Below are positions 51,551-60,537 of a stretch of DNA of 64,000 nucleotides, piece after piece. Location: NCBI RefSeq assembly GCF_014174495.1, contig NZ_JACJHR010000021.1:1-64000 (forward strand). Direction: 5' to 3'. Under the pieces are notes generated by a model that did no database searches, was not told the origin of the DNA, and saw nothing but the letters and a program-made list of their open reading frames with translations. The DNA comes from Amycolatopsis echigonensis (GTDB lineage: Bacteria > Actinomycetota > Actinomycetes > Mycobacteriales > Pseudonocardiaceae). Position numbers and translations under genes: made by a program. Every line of letters starts with the position of its first letter. Within the stretch, counting starts at the first letter, position 1.

Positions 51551-52608
51551 TCAGGAACCAGCTCGCCCGTCCGGATCGGCCTGCCGGGCGATCTCGGAGA
51601 CGGCGGCGCGTGCGGTCGGGCCGACGGCGGCGAGAGTGGCCGATCCGGGGCCGGTCCAGTCGCCGTAGCCGAGCAGATGCAGCCGCGGTTCGTCGACAGC
51701 GCGGGTTCCCTCGGTGCGGATCGCTCCGCCCGCAGTACGCAGCCCTAGCGAGGCGAGGTGTCCCAGCGTGGGCCGGAACCCGGTGCACCACACCACCGCG
51801 TCGACGGAGAGGCGGCTGCCGTCGCTCCACATCGGACCGTCCGCGGCCAGGCGCGCGAACATCGGCCGGTGAGTGAGCAGCCCGGCGTCGCGGGCGACGC
51901 GGACCGGCGGCACGGCGACGATGTCGCCGAGGCTCCCGACCCCGCCCGGATCGGCCTGGCCGGCGGCGAGCGCGCGGGCGCGGCGGCCGGCCAGGTCGAA
52001 CAGGGCTCGGCCGTCGACGTCGTCGGGCAGGAACCGCGGCGGCCGCCGCGTCACCCACGTCACCGTCGCGACCGGGGCGAGGTCGGCGGCGATCTGCGCG
52101 CCGGAGTTCCCGCCCCCGACCACCACGACGCGCTGCCCGGCGAACGCGGCCGGACCGTCGTAGTCGACGGTGTGCAGCTGCCGTCCGCCGAACTCGCCGG
52201 AGACCAGCGACAGGAACGGCCGCCACCAGGTGCCGGTCGCGGAGATCACCGCCGCCGCGTCCCAGGAGGTCGTGTCGGTGGCGACCCGCAGCCCGCCGCG
52301 GTCGCGGACCACGCTGGTCACGGTCTCGCCGCGCACGATCGGCAGGGCGTAGCGCTTTTCGTAGGCGGCGAGGTAGTCGACCACGTGCGGCGCGGTCGGG
52401 TACCCCTCGCCGGGGTAGGGCGGCATCGGCCAGCCGGGCAGGGCGCTGTAGCGGGCCGGGGAGAACAGCCTCAGCGACTCCCACCCGTGCCGCCCGGATC
52501 GGGCTGCGCGTCGAGGATGACGAAGTCCAGGCCGGCGCGGCGCAGGTAGAACCCAGCGGCGAGCCCGGCCTGCCCGCCGCCGACCACTGCTACCTGGGTG
52601 CGGTTCAC
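51551..52608 (-). pseudogene. arsO: Frameshifted ArsO-like flavoprotein gene
   Basis: GTG 52608 overlaps the acr3 stop (GTGA) and begins VAVVGGGQAGLAAGFYLRR, a FAD site. After QPDPGGT the frame ends at TGA 52471-52473. The family continuation ESLRLFSPARYSALPGWPMP is in another frame and runs intact to 51551, including a second site VVVVGGGNSGAQIAADLA. The break is near 52481-52490, in a run of three C on the + strand. Restored, it would be a second ArsO-like monooxygenase of about 350 residues. Confidence 0.78.
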
Positions 52609-53693
52609 GTCCGGGATGCGTTGGTGCGCCAGCGTTTGCGCAGCCACAGGCTCACGTACACGAGCGCGACCAGCACCGGGACCTCGATCAGCGGCCCGAC
52701 CACGCCGGCGAGGGCTTGGCCGGAGGTCACGCCGAACACGCCGATCGCGACGGCGATGGCGAGTTCGAAGTTGTTGCCCGCCGCGGTGAACGCCAAGGTC
52801 GTGGTCCGCGCATAGGACAGGCCCGACGCTTTGCCGAGCAGGTAGCCGCCACCCCACATCAGCGCGAAATAGGCCAGCAGGGGCAGGGCGATCCGGGCGA
52901 CGTCGAGCGGACGGGAGGTGATGTTGTCGCCCTGCAGCGCGAACAGCACCACGATCGTGAACAGCAGCCCGTACAGCGCGACCGGCCCGATCTTCGGCAG
53001 GAACTTGCTTTCGTACCAGTCGCGGCCGCGGGTGCGTTCGCCGATGCGCCGCGACAAATACCCGGCCACGAGCGGGATGCCGAGGAAGATGACCACCGAC
53101 AGCGCGATCTCCCACGGGGAGAAGGAAACGCTCGTGGTGTCGAGGCCGAGCCAGCCGGGCAGCAGCTCGAGGTAGAACCAGCCCAGCACCCCGAACATGA
53201 TCACCTGGAACACCGAGTTCAAAGCGACCAGCACGGCGGCGGCCTCGCGGTCGCCGCAGGCCAGGTCGTTCCAGATGATCACCATCGCGATGCAGCGGGC
53301 GAGCCCGACGATGATCAGCCCGGTGCGGTACTCGGGCAGGTCCGGCAGCAGCAGCCAGGCCAGGGCGAACATCAGCGCCGGGCCGACGATCCAGTTCAGC
53401 ATCAGCGACAGCACCATCGTGCGCGTGTCCCGGGTGACGGTGTCGAGCTTGTCGTAGCGGACCTTCGCCAGCACCGGGTACATCATCAGCAGCAGCCCGA
53501 GCGCGATCGGCAGCGACACCTGCCCGATCTTCACCGCGTCCAGCACGGACTGCAGGCCGGGCACGACGCTGCCCAGGCCGAGCCCGGCGGCCATCGCCAC
53601 GATGATCCACACCGGCAGGAACCGGTCCAGGAACGAGAGCTTGTGCAGGACGTCGCCATCGGCCGGGGCGGTGTCGTCGGCGGTCTGTGTCAC
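52605..53693 (-). CDS. acr3: ACR3-family arsenite efflux transporter
   Basis: The 362-residue protein has ten membrane helices and the ACR3 signature GLARCIAMVIIWNDLACGD, including the conserved Cys of the arsenite path. Further helices include AFTAAGNNFELAIAVAIGVF. It exports As(III) across the cytoplasmic membrane using the proton motive force. GTG 53693 has AAGGAGA. It follows two arsC genes in the same direction, and the broken flavoprotein overlaps its end, giving the order arsC, arsC, acr3, arsO. Confidence 0.92.
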   Translation of the reverse strand: MTQTADDTAPADGDVLHKLSFLDRFLPVWIIVAMAAGLGLGSVVPGLQSVLDAVKIGQVSLPIALGLLLMMYPVLAKVRYDKLDTVTRDTRTMVLSLMLNWIVGPALMFALAWLLLPDLPEYRTGLIIVGLARCIAMVIIWNDLACGDREAAAVLVALNSVFQVIMFGVLGWFYLELLPGWLGLDTTSVSFSPWEIALSVVIFLGIPLVAGYLSRRIGERTRGRDWYESKFLPKIGPVALYGLLFTIVVLFALQGDNITSRPLDVARIALPLLAYFALMWGGGYLLGKASGLSYARTTTLAFTAAGNNFELAIAVAIGVFGVTSGQALAGVVGPLIEVPVLVALVYVSLWLRKRWRTNASRT

Positions 53694-53726
53694 GATTCTC
53701 CTTGCGGCAGAACAGGTGTGAAGGAA

Positions 53727-54131
53727 TCAGGCGTCGAGCAGTTCGGCGAGCAGGCCGCGGACCCGGCGGTCGATCTCGTCGCGGATCGGGCGCACCGCCT
53801 CCACGCCCCTCCCGGCCGGGTCGTCCAGCGCCCAGTCGAGGTAGCGCTTGCCCGGAAACACCGGACAGGTGTCGCCGCAGCCCATCGTGATCACCACGTC
53901 CGACGCCTCGACGTCGGCGGTGGAGAGCTTCGTCGGGATCTCCGCGGTGATGTCCAGGCCCCACTCGGCCAACGCCCGCGCGGCGGCCGGGTTCACCTGC
54001 TCCGCCGGCTCCGACCCTGCCGAGCGGACCGCGACCCGGCCCAGGCCGTGGTGCGCCAGCAGCGCCGCGGCCATCTGGGAACGGCCGGCGTTGTGCACGC
54101 ACACGAACAGCACTTCCGGAACACGCGACAC
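53727..54131 (-). CDS. arsC: Arsenate reductase (low-molecular-weight phosphatase type)
   Basis: The 134-residue enzyme has the P-loop VCVHNAGRSQMAAALL with nucleophile Cys11 and Arg17. MGCGDTCPVFPGKRYLDW carries further Cys and the acid region. Actinobacterial enzymes of this pattern form an arseno-mycothiol adduct to reduce arsenate to arsenite for ACR3 export. GTG 54131 has AAAGGAA upstream. It lies 33 bases before acr3. Confidence 0.9.
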   Translation of the reverse strand: MSRVPEVLFVCVHNAGRSQMAAALLAHHGLGRVAVRSAGSEPAEQVNPAAARALAEWGLDITAEIPTKLSTADVEASDVVITMGCGDTCPVFPGKRYLDWALDDPAGRGVEAVRPIRDEIDRRVRGLLAELLDA

Positions 54132-54159
54132 TAGGATTCCTTTCTCGGCAACGGAAAAA

Positions 54160-54810
54160 TCACGGAGTCAGCTCGTCGAGCAGGCCGCGGACGCGGGCGT
54201 CCATATCGTCGCGGATGCGCCGCACCGCCGCCGGCGGCTGCCCGTCCGGGTCCGGCACCGCCCAGTCCAGATAGCGGCGGCCGGGGAACACCGGGCACGC
54301 GTCACCGCAGCCCATCGTCACCACCACGTCCGCCGCCCGCACCACCTCGTCGGTCAACGGCTTCGGATACGCCGACGTCAGCGACACGCCCAGCTCCGCC
54401 AGCGCCGCGGTGACCGTCTCCGGGATCTCCCGCGTCGGCCGCGACCCGGCCGAGCGCACCGCCACCCGGCCGAACGCGTGATGGTCCAGCAGCGCCGCCG
54501 CCATCTGCGACCGGCCCGCGTTGTGCACGCACACGAACAGCACCTGCGGCACCTCCACCCGCAACAGCCCCGACGCCCGGCCCCGGTCCAGCAGCCGCTC
54601 GCGCGCGAACCGCGCCGTCAGCGCCGGCAAATGCGTGCGCACCGTCGCCGACTCCGACAACAGCGCGTACGACTCGCGCACGAACCGCGCCACCGCCTCC
54701 CGCTCGAACGTCCCGCGGAACCGGTCCGCCAGCTCGTCCACGATCCGCTCGACCTGCGCGTCCGCGTCATGCACGGGCAAGCCGCCAGCAGGCAGCACCA
54801 TCACCCACAC
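54160..54810 (-). CDS. arsC: Arsenate reductase with N-terminal three-helix domain
   Basis: The 216-residue protein has an N-terminal helical domain (residues 10-80, VERIVDELADRFRGTFEREA), known from mycobacterial and actinobacterial ArsC variants, and a C-terminal arsenate reductase with VCVHNAGRSQ at about residue 95 and GCGDACPVFPGRRYLDW later. Two different ArsC genes in tandem suggest division of labour or redundancy. GTG 54810 is the first in-frame start; internal ATG 54801 is possible. It is divergent from arsR. Confidence 0.88.
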   Translation of the reverse strand: MWVMVLPAGGLPVHDADAQVERIVDELADRFRGTFEREAVARFVRESYALLSESATVRTHLPALTARFARERLLDRGRASGLLRVEVPQVLFVCVHNAGRSQMAAALLDHHAFGRVAVRSAGSRPTREIPETVTAALAELGVSLTSAYPKPLTDEVVRAADVVVTMGCGDACPVFPGRRYLDWAVPDPDGQPPAAVRRIRDDMDARVRGLLDELTP

Positions 54811-54843
54811 CCCTTGGATCGACTTCTCTCAATCCAAGTGAAC

Positions 54844-54856
54844 TCGATTGCATCGA
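54844..54856. promoter_or_regulatory. Candidate ArsR operator TCGAT-TGC-ATCGA
   Basis: A perfect 5-bp inverted repeat lies in the 103-base spacer between the divergent arsC and arsR genes. A leftward TTGACA at about 54865-54860 and the sequence TTCACT 18 bases on form a possible arsC promoter overlapping it. The TCGAT core resembles the boxes at 45.67-45.74 kb. Confidence 0.55.
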
Positions 54857-54913
54857 ACTTTGTCAATCCAGCAGGTATGGTCGACTACGGCACACGAACC
54901 GACGGGAGGACCC

Positions 54914-55324
54914 ATGGCGGGCGAACACCGGCACAACCGCACCCCGGTCCCGGTCACCCTGCTGCTGGCCGAACCCGCCGCGGCCGTCACCGACACCGAC
55001 GCCCACCAGGCCGCGGCCCTGTTCAAAGCCCTCGCCGACCCGCTGCGCATCCGGCTCGTGTCCCTCATCCGCTACTCGCCCGGCGGCGAAGCCTGCTTCT
55101 GCGACCTCGCCGAGGAATTCGCCATGCCGCAGCCCACCCTCAGCCACCACCTGCGCGTCCTCGTCTCCGCCGGACTGCTCACCCGCGAACGCCGCGGCAC
55201 CTGGAGCTGGTACCGCCTCGTCCCCGAACCCCTGGAGACCCTCCGGGCACTGCTGGACACCGGCGGCCCGCTCGTCGACCAGATCGCGCCCGTCGCGGAT
55301 ACCGATCGCAACAAACGGTGCTGA
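54914..55324 (+). CDS. arsR: ArsR-family arsenite-responsive repressor
   Basis: The 136-residue protein has the ArsR winged helix (FKALADPLRIRLVSLIRYSP; MPQPTLSHHLRVLVSAGLLT) with the metal motif CFCDL in the recognition-helix region, as in classical ArsR. ATG 54914 has GGGAGG. It is divergent from the arsC-arsC-acr3 operon and probably represses both directions through the repeat at 54844-54856. Confidence 0.9.
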   Translation: MAGEHRHNRTPVPVTLLLAEPAAAVTDTDAHQAAALFKALADPLRIRLVSLIRYSPGGEACFCDLAEEFAMPQPTLSHHLRVLVSAGLLTRERRGTWSWYRLVPEPLETLRALLDTGGPLVDQIAPVADTDRNKRC

Positions 55325-55350
55325 TCACCTCTCGCTGTCAATGCCCGTGG

Positions 55351-55602
55351 TCATCCTCCTGACATCGGCTCGTCGCCTTGCAGGCCAAGAGTCATGGCGC
55401 AACTGTTGCCGGTCGCGGCACGCGTGCCTCGGTGTACGACTGCGATTCCGGCGATCGCGAGCAACGCCCCTGCTGGTGCGCTGGCACGGAGTGCGGTGAC
55501 GACTCCGCTTTCGGGCGCCAGCAACAGGATCGCAGCACCGGCCAGGACGACGTGCTGCCAGAGCTGAGCCAGGCTGAATGCCATCAGAACGGCCCGCGGC
55601 AC
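55351..55602 (-). CDS. Small two-helix membrane protein or remnant
   Basis: The 83-residue product has two hydrophobic helices (VVLAGAAILLLA and GALLAIAGIAVV) and no known motif. It lies 17 bases after the ChrB-like gene on the same strand. The start is uncertain. It may be the tail of a deleted transporter gene or a small genuine membrane protein. Confidence 0.35.
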   Translation of the reverse strand: MPRAVLMAFSLAQLWQHVVLAGAAILLLAPESGVVTALRASAPAGALLAIAGIAVVHRGTRAATGNSCAMTLGLQGDEPMSGG

Positions 55603-55619
55603 CCGCCAAGGCGACCCGA

Positions 55620-56174
55620 TCAGTGTCCGTCGGCGTCCGACGCGTACACCTTCGCCGCGTACTCCTCGAGCACCCGCTCACACCGTTCCAGCGCCCGGAG
55701 CGTCTCGGCGCGGCCAGGCGCGGCGAGGACGTCCCGTTCGGTGACCTTCGCCAGCCAGTTCCGCAGCTTGGTCAGGTCTTCCTCGTTCTCCTCGAGTTCC
55801 GCGTAGGTGAAGTGCTCGGCGGCGGTTTCCTTCTCGATTTCGGCCAGGAAGTCCTGGCACTTGTCGACGATTTCCTCGTACTCGTCGTCGCGAGCGGCCT
55901 GGAAGGTGGCGACGATGTCCGCCTGCCCGACGAGCGCGGTGCTCGTGAGCAGCTGCGCCGTTCCGCCCATTTCCACGATCTCGTGGCGCAGCTTCCGCAG
56001 CGCGCGTTCCGCTGCCGGTGCGGCCGGGAGAGTGGCGACGGAGTTCTGGAGATAGACGGCGCCGAGTCCTTTGAGGCGGCGCCACACCGTGGCTCGCAGG
56101 CGAGTCGGTTCCGGCGGGACCCGGTAGATCAGCAGCAGCCAGCCACGGGGGGCGTTCGTCTTCTGGTCGGGCAC
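55620..56174 (-). CDS. ChrB-like N-terminal domain protein
   Basis: The 184-residue protein matches the ChrB N-terminal family (GWLLLIYRVPPEPTRLRATV then WRRLKGLGAVYLQNSVATLP), with a helical Glu-rich centre. ChrB proteins regulate or support chromate resistance in other bacteria, but no chrA is seen here. GTG 56174 has a weak ribosome site. It is divergent from an MFS gene, 94 bases away; such pairing is frequent in actinobacteria. Confidence 0.78.
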   Translation of the reverse strand: MPDQKTNAPRGWLLLIYRVPPEPTRLRATVWRRLKGLGAVYLQNSVATLPAAPAAERALRKLRHEIVEMGGTAQLLTSTALVGQADIVATFQAARDDEYEEIVDKCQDFLAEIEKETAAEHFTYAELEENEEDLTKLRNWLAKVTERDVLAAPGRAETLRALERCERVLEEYAAKVYASDADGH

Positions 56175-56268
56175 GGGCTCAGTCTGCCCGATCGTGCCGT
56201 CGCGTGCTGATGCGTAACGGCGGTTACTTTGCTACCGTAACGCGGTCGTCTTGAGGCGGTGGCGCGGT

Positions 56269-57492
56269 ATGGCCGATAAGGCTCGCGGGCGGCGGTTGTC
56301 CGCCGGGTTGAAGTTCGTGCTGATGGTCGGCGTGATGAGCTTCTTCGCCGACTTCACCTACGAGTCGTCGCGCGCGGTCATCGGGCCTTTCCTCGGGCTG
56401 CTCGGGGCCGGTGCGCTGGCGATCGCAGTGGTCACCGGGTTCGGCGAGCTGCTCGGGTACGGGCTGCGGGTGGTGTCCGGTCGCGGGGCGGACCGCACCG
56501 GCCGGTACTGGCCGATCACGATCAGCGGGTACGTGTTGCAGATGTCGGTGGTCCCGTTGCTGGCACTGGCCGGAAGCTGGCAGGTCGCCGCGCTGCTGGT
56601 GATCCTCGAACGGGTCGGCAAGGCGATCCGCAATCCGCCGCGGGACGCGATGCTGTCCCATGCCGCGAAGCAGATCGGGTACGGCTGGGGTTTCGGCGTG
56701 CACGAGGCGCTCGACCAGTTCGGGGCCATGTTCGGGCCGCTGCTGATCGCGTTGGTGCTGGCGAGCAGCCGGCACGACTACCGGCTCGCGTTCGCCGTCC
56801 TCGCCGTGCCCGCCGCGATCATGCTCTGTCTGCTGGGCGTAGCGCGGCTGGTCTACCCGCGCCCGCAGGACCTGGAGCCCTCGACGGCCCCGGTGCAGGC
56901 GCACGGGTTCCCGCGGCGGTTCTGGCTGTATCTGGCCGCCGCGGCGCTGGTCGCGGCGGGCTTCGCCGACTTTCCCGTGATCGCGTTCCACTTCCAGCAG
57001 GCAGGCGCCGTGTCCGCCGACCTGACGCCGATCTTCTACGCCGTCGCGATGGCGGTCAGCGGCGCGGGATCACTGCTGTTCGGGCGGCTGTTCGACCGCT
57101 TCGGGATCGGCCTGCTCATCCCGCTGACCGTGGTCGCCGCGGCCTACGCGCCGCTGGCGTTCCTCGGCGGCTTCTGGCCCGCGCTGATCGGCATGTGCTT
57201 GTGGGGGCTGGGAATGGGCGTGCACGAATCGATCATCCCGGCCGCGGTGGCCCCGATGGTCCCGGCCGACCGGCGGGCCTCGGCCTACGGTCTGTTCACC
57301 GGCGTCTACGGCGTCGCGTGGTTCGCTGGCAGCGCGGCCATCGGTGCGCTGTTCAGCGTGTCCCTCACGATTGTGGTGCTGTTCTCGGTCGTGGCGCAGC
57401 TCGCCGCCGTCCCGCTGCTGATCCTCGTGCGCCGCAGGCACGAAGCATCGGACGGAACTTCGTCTGCGCCGCCTCGGCCAGCGCCGGGTTGA
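56269..57492 (+). CDS. MFS transporter beside ChrB-like gene
   Basis: The 407-residue carrier has about 12 helices (FVLMVGVMSFFADFTYESSR at the start) and RVGKAIRNPPRDAMLSHAAK between helices, the pattern of a subgroup of MFS permeases found beside ChrB-like genes. Substrate unknown; chromate or another metal compound is possible by context. ATG 56269 follows GAGGCGG. Its 3' end overlaps the convergent gene by 128 bases. Confidence 0.8.
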   Translation: MADKARGRRLSAGLKFVLMVGVMSFFADFTYESSRAVIGPFLGLLGAGALAIAVVTGFGELLGYGLRVVSGRGADRTGRYWPITISGYVLQMSVVPLLALAGSWQVAALLVILERVGKAIRNPPRDAMLSHAAKQIGYGWGFGVHEALDQFGAMFGPLLIALVLASSRHDYRLAFAVLAVPAAIMLCLLGVARLVYPRPQDLEPSTAPVQAHGFPRRFWLYLAAAALVAAGFADFPVIAFHFQQAGAVSADLTPIFYAVAMAVSGAGSLLFGRLFDRFGIGLLIPLTVVAAAYAPLAFLGGFWPALIGMCLWGLGMGVHESIIPAAVAPMVPADRRASAYGLFTGVYGVAWFAGSAAIGALFSVSLTIVVLFSVVAQLAAVPLLILVRRRHEASDGTSSAPPRPAPG

Positions 57493-58327
57493 GTTCGACC
57501 TGGTGCTCGCCGGCCGGAGTGCGCACCGTCAGCCTTTCGCCGCTCGCGTCGAGGCCGGCGATGTGTTCCCGGGCGACAGCAAGGAGATTCACCCCGTGCC
57601 GCAGCGGCGCCCGGCCGGTCACGTGCCGCAGCACCACCAATTCGTACCGGGTCAGCACCACCTGCGCGGCGGGCCGGGTCCGCCGGTGCCGCCACCACCG
57701 GCCGCGAACCGATTCCGCGGCCGCCGACAGGCACCGCGGCGGCCGGGGGTCGCCGAGGCCGACCAGCAGCGAGTACGGAAGCTCCTCCCACTGGACGTGC
57801 TCGCCGGTGGCGGACATCGTCGACGCCCCGGTGCTCGCGAGCGCGTGGGCCCGCAGCCGGGTCAGCAGGTCGCCGACAGCGGGCCACGCGGGCGAGCGGT
57901 AGTGGATCGTCAGCTGGGTGCGGGCTCCGGTCAGTACCAGGCAGCCGTGTTCGCCCGCCAGCAGGTGCTCGGCGGCGACCAGCTCGGCGTAGGGGATCAC
58001 GCCCACCACGCGGGGGTAGGGCAGATCGTCCACCCACTGCGCCACCCCGCGCGGGCCCATGCCCACGACCTGGTCCGGGACGCAGACCAGCCCGTCGGCC
58101 GCCGGTCGCGTCGCGGACGGCAGCACCAGCAGGTCGCCCGGGCGCGGCGGGCCGACGAGATCGGCGAGGTCCTCGGCCGCGTCCACCGGGAGAAACCGCG
58201 CGGACGACGGCCGGAAGGACCGCGCCGGGCCGCCGCCGAGCTCGGCGAGGTCGCGTTCGACCGGGATCTCCCACGGAGCGCACGGCGCGTCGAGGGAACT
58301 CACCGGCACCGCCCGTTTCGCGAACAT
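57365..58327 (-). CDS. Hypothetical protein with PH-like segments
   Basis: The 320-residue protein starts at ATG 58327 behind GAAGGAG. Two beta-rich parts, VVLTRYELVVLRHVTGRAPL and HLLAGEHGCLVLTGARTQLT, look like PH-type strands ending in helices. It is soluble, without catalytic motif. Its last 43 codons overlap the convergent MFS gene. Codon use is good through the unique part. I do not recognise a named family. Confidence 0.6.
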   Translation of the reverse strand: MFAKRAVPVSSLDAPCAPWEIPVERDLAELGGGPARSFRPSSARFLPVDAAEDLADLVGPPRPGDLLVLPSATRPAADGLVCVPDQVVGMGPRGVAQWVDDLPYPRVVGVIPYAELVAAEHLLAGEHGCLVLTGARTQLTIHYRSPAWPAVGDLLTRLRAHALASTGASTMSATGEHVQWEELPYSLLVGLGDPRPPRCLSAAAESVRGRWWRHRRTRPAAQVVLTRYELVVLRHVTGRAPLRHGVNLLAVAREHIAGLDASGERLTVRTPAGEHQVELNPALAEAAQTKFRPMLRACGARGSAAGRRRAAPRPRTAPQS

Positions 58328-58744
58328 CCCGACTCCTTCGCCAGCCCTCTCATGATAAGCCCGCGAGCACGCGAACAGATTCGCCGAACGTGTCCGCTTC
58401 GGCGACCGAGCCTCCGGCGCGCACGACGGTCCGCTTTCCCGTTCGCGACAGACCCATCCGACAACCCGCCCGCCGACCGCGACGACGTGGATGACCGGGC
58501 TCTCCGGGGAACCACCGGGTGCTGGCCACCGCCTGGTGCGCGCGAGCCGTTCGGCGGCCTCGTCCTGGGGGACGCGCCATTTTTCGCGGAGGCGGTGCGC
58601 TCTGCTCCGCGGGCTACCGGCGGCTGAGTGCCGTATGAAGCAGGCGCGGGGTGCGGCGAACTTCGTCACAGGGTCCCGCCCGTCCAGCCGGACGACGCGA
58701 GGAAGACCGGATGCCGTGGATTTGCCAGATGAACCAGTGCGACC
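58328..58744. other. Spacer without clear gene
   Basis: About 420 bases with no supported gene. A weak candidate begins at ATG 58711 behind GAGGAAG and reads MPWICQMNQCDRAGCLPREG before turning Arg-rich; it overlaps the HEAT-repeat gene in another frame. Confidence 0.4.
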
Positions 58745-59089
58745 GTGCTGGGTGCCTCCCCCGCGAAGGAGCCGCTGTGTGCCGTCGTGGCCGCCGACCT
58801 CGACTACGTCGACCGTCTGCTGTGGACGCTGCGGCACCCGCTGCCGGAGCGGCGGATCATCGCCGCCGAAATTCTGGGCGCCCGCAAGGAACACCGTGCT
58901 CTCGGCCCGCTGCGCACGCTGCTCGCCGAAGGACCCGACCCGTACCTGGCCACCGCCGTCTTGCAGGCGCTGGTCCGCATCGGCGGAGTCGGCGCGCACC
59001 GCGATCTGCTCGACAGTTACGCCTCCTGTGGCCCCGCACCCGCGAGACGGGCGGCGCTGAGCCTGCTGGGCCGTCCGCTGCCCGGATGA
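58745..59089 (+). CDS. Small HEAT-repeat protein
   Basis: The 114-residue protein consists of about three HEAT-like helical pairs (HPLPERRIIAAEILGARKEH; HRALGPLRTLLAEGPDPYLA; TAVLQALVRIGGVGAHRDLL). Such scaffolds mediate protein contacts. GTG 58745 is the longest reasonable start; GTG 58787 is an alternative with GAAGGAG some 13 bases upstream. It stands between two leftward genes. The role is unknown. Confidence 0.6.
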   Translation: MLGASPAKEPLCAVVAADLDYVDRLLWTLRHPLPERRIIAAEILGARKEHRALGPLRTLLAEGPDPYLATAVLQALVRIGGVGAHRDLLDSYASCGPAPARRAALSLLGRPLPG

Positions 59090-59161
59090 CCGCCGGGTCG
59101 AGATCCGTTCGGCGCCGAGCCCGGAAGGAGACTCGGTCAGCGGTAACCCGTATTGCCGGGT

Positions 59162-59530
59162 TCAGCCCACCAGGGCGTGCAAGACGGTGTATCCGATCAG
59201 CGCCGCGCCCAGCCCGGCGATCACGCTGATGATCACGTTCATCGCGGCGTAGAAGTACAGTTTTTGCTCCAGCAGCCGCACCGTTTCGTAGCTGAAGGTG
59301 CTGTAGGTGGTGAGGGCGCCGCAGAAGCCGGTGCCGATCAGCGCCAGCAGCGGTGCGGGCAGCGCGGTTCCGGCTCCGGCGAGCCCGCCCAGGATCAGGC
59401 AGCCGGCGAGGTTGACGCTGAACGTGCCCCACGGGAACAGGCTGTCGTGCCGGTTCTGCACCGTGCGGTCGGTCAGGTAACGCAGCGGCGCGCCGACCAT
59501 CGCGCCGACGAACACGAGCACGGCGGTCAT
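59162..59530 (-). CDS. crcB: CrcB/Fluc fluoride channel subunit
   Basis: The 122-residue protein has four membrane helices and the Fluc signatures GAPLRYLTDR, PWGTFSVNLAGC and GFCGALTTYSTFSYET. It forms dimeric fluoride channels with a partner subunit in opposite orientation. With the second crcB at 59871 it is probably a heterodimer half. ATG 59530 overlaps the DUF190 stop (ATGA). It is last in the riboswitch-controlled operon. Confidence 0.92.
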   Translation of the reverse strand: MTAVLVFVGAMVGAPLRYLTDRTVQNRHDSLFPWGTFSVNLAGCLILGGLAGAGTALPAPLLALIGTGFCGALTTYSTFSYETVRLLEQKLYFYAAMNVIISVIAGLGAALIGYTVLHALVG

Positions 59531-59868
59531 GGGCGGCGGACTCCGTCGGTGCTCAGCACTTCGACCTCGTCCAGCAGGACGGCGCCCTCGCTGATCAGCT
59601 CGTCCAGTTCGGGCAGGAACGCGCGGATCTTGTCTTCCCGGTCGACGATCAGGATCGTGATCGGGAGGTCTTCGGACATGCTCAGCAGCCGGGTGGTGTG
59701 GATCATCGCGTGGATCCCGTAGCCCTCGCAGCCGCGCAGCACGGTGGCGCCGGCCAATCCGGCGTCCCGGGCGCGTTCGATGATCACCCGGTGCAGCGGC
59801 TTGTGGTGCCGGACGTCGTCCTCGCCGATGAAGATCGACATGCGCAGGGCGTATCCCGTGAGCTGCAT
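59527..59868 (-). CDS. DUF190 protein between two crcB genes
   Basis: The 113-residue protein matches DUF190 (RMSIFIGEDDVRHHKPLHRV; AGLAGATVLRGCEGYGIHAM), a PII-like ferredoxin fold often found beside crcB in actinobacteria. It may sense or regulate the channel. ATG 59868 has AAAGGG and begins 2 bases after the second crcB stop; its stop overlaps the first crcB start. Confidence 0.88.
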   Translation of the reverse strand: MQLTGYALRMSIFIGEDDVRHHKPLHRVIIERARDAGLAGATVLRGCEGYGIHAMIHTTRLLSMSEDLPITILIVDREDKIRAFLPELDELISEGAVLLDEVEVLSTDGVRRP

Positions 59869-59870
59869 GA

Positions 59871-60365
59871 TCAGACCCTTTCTTCGGGTTGGCGGACGAG
59901 ACTGGTCACGGTCCGGGTGAGCCAGACGGCGGCGATCACCGCGAGCAGCGCGCAGAGCAAAGTTCCCGCCAGGTAAGCGAAAGCGAGCCCGACGGTGTCC
60001 GGCTGCAGCAAGCCGCGCGTCTCCACCGCGTAGGTGGAGAAGGTCGTGAATCCGCCGAGCACGCCGACGCCGAGGAAGGGCCGCACGAGCCGGTGCGCGG
60101 GCCACACCTCGGTGATGAGCACCATGAGAACGCCGATCAGGAAGCAGCCGGCGACGTTCGTGCCGAAGGTGGCCCACGGGAAGCGGCCGGGCGCAGTGGG
60201 CAGCAGCGTGGCCAGGCCGTAGCGGGCCAGTGCCCCGAGACCACCGCCGACCGCGATGAGGACGAGCACCAATCCGTGCGTGCGGAAGAGTTCCCGGCGC
60301 TGTGCCGGTACTTGGAGATCGACATCCGGGTCGATCGGGTCGGTCACGTCGACCTCATTGCTCAC
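59871..60365 (-). CDS. crcB: Second CrcB/Fluc fluoride channel subunit
   Basis: The 164-residue subunit has four helices and the motifs GGLGALARYGLATLLP, PWATFGTNVAGCFLIG and GFTTFSTYAVET, plus a 37-residue acidic N-terminal tail absent from its partner. The two unlike CrcB proteins fit the Gram-positive pattern of paired channel subunits. GTG 60365 has a CAGGAGG site. A 172-base gap separates it from the upstream DUF190 gene. Confidence 0.92.
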   Translation of the reverse strand: MSNEVDVTDPIDPDVDLQVPAQRRELFRTHGLVLVLIAVGGGLGALARYGLATLLPTAPGRFPWATFGTNVAGCFLIGVLMVLITEVWPAHRLVRPFLGVGVLGGFTTFSTYAVETRGLLQPDTVGLAFAYLAGTLLCALLAVIAAVWLTRTVTSLVRQPEERV

Positions 60366-60537
60366 GCACGCCTCCTGCTTGTCCTGGGCACGACACTGGT
60401 CAAGCAGGGACTGTTGGCGGCGGGCAGAGCCGCGGTTCTTCCGGGCTGACCCCGAAGCGGCGAGCCCCACCGCCGCAGCTCCAGTCTAGCCGAGCCGGCG
60501 TCCGCGGGCCCGCGGGCTGTGCCGGGTTTCACCCGCG

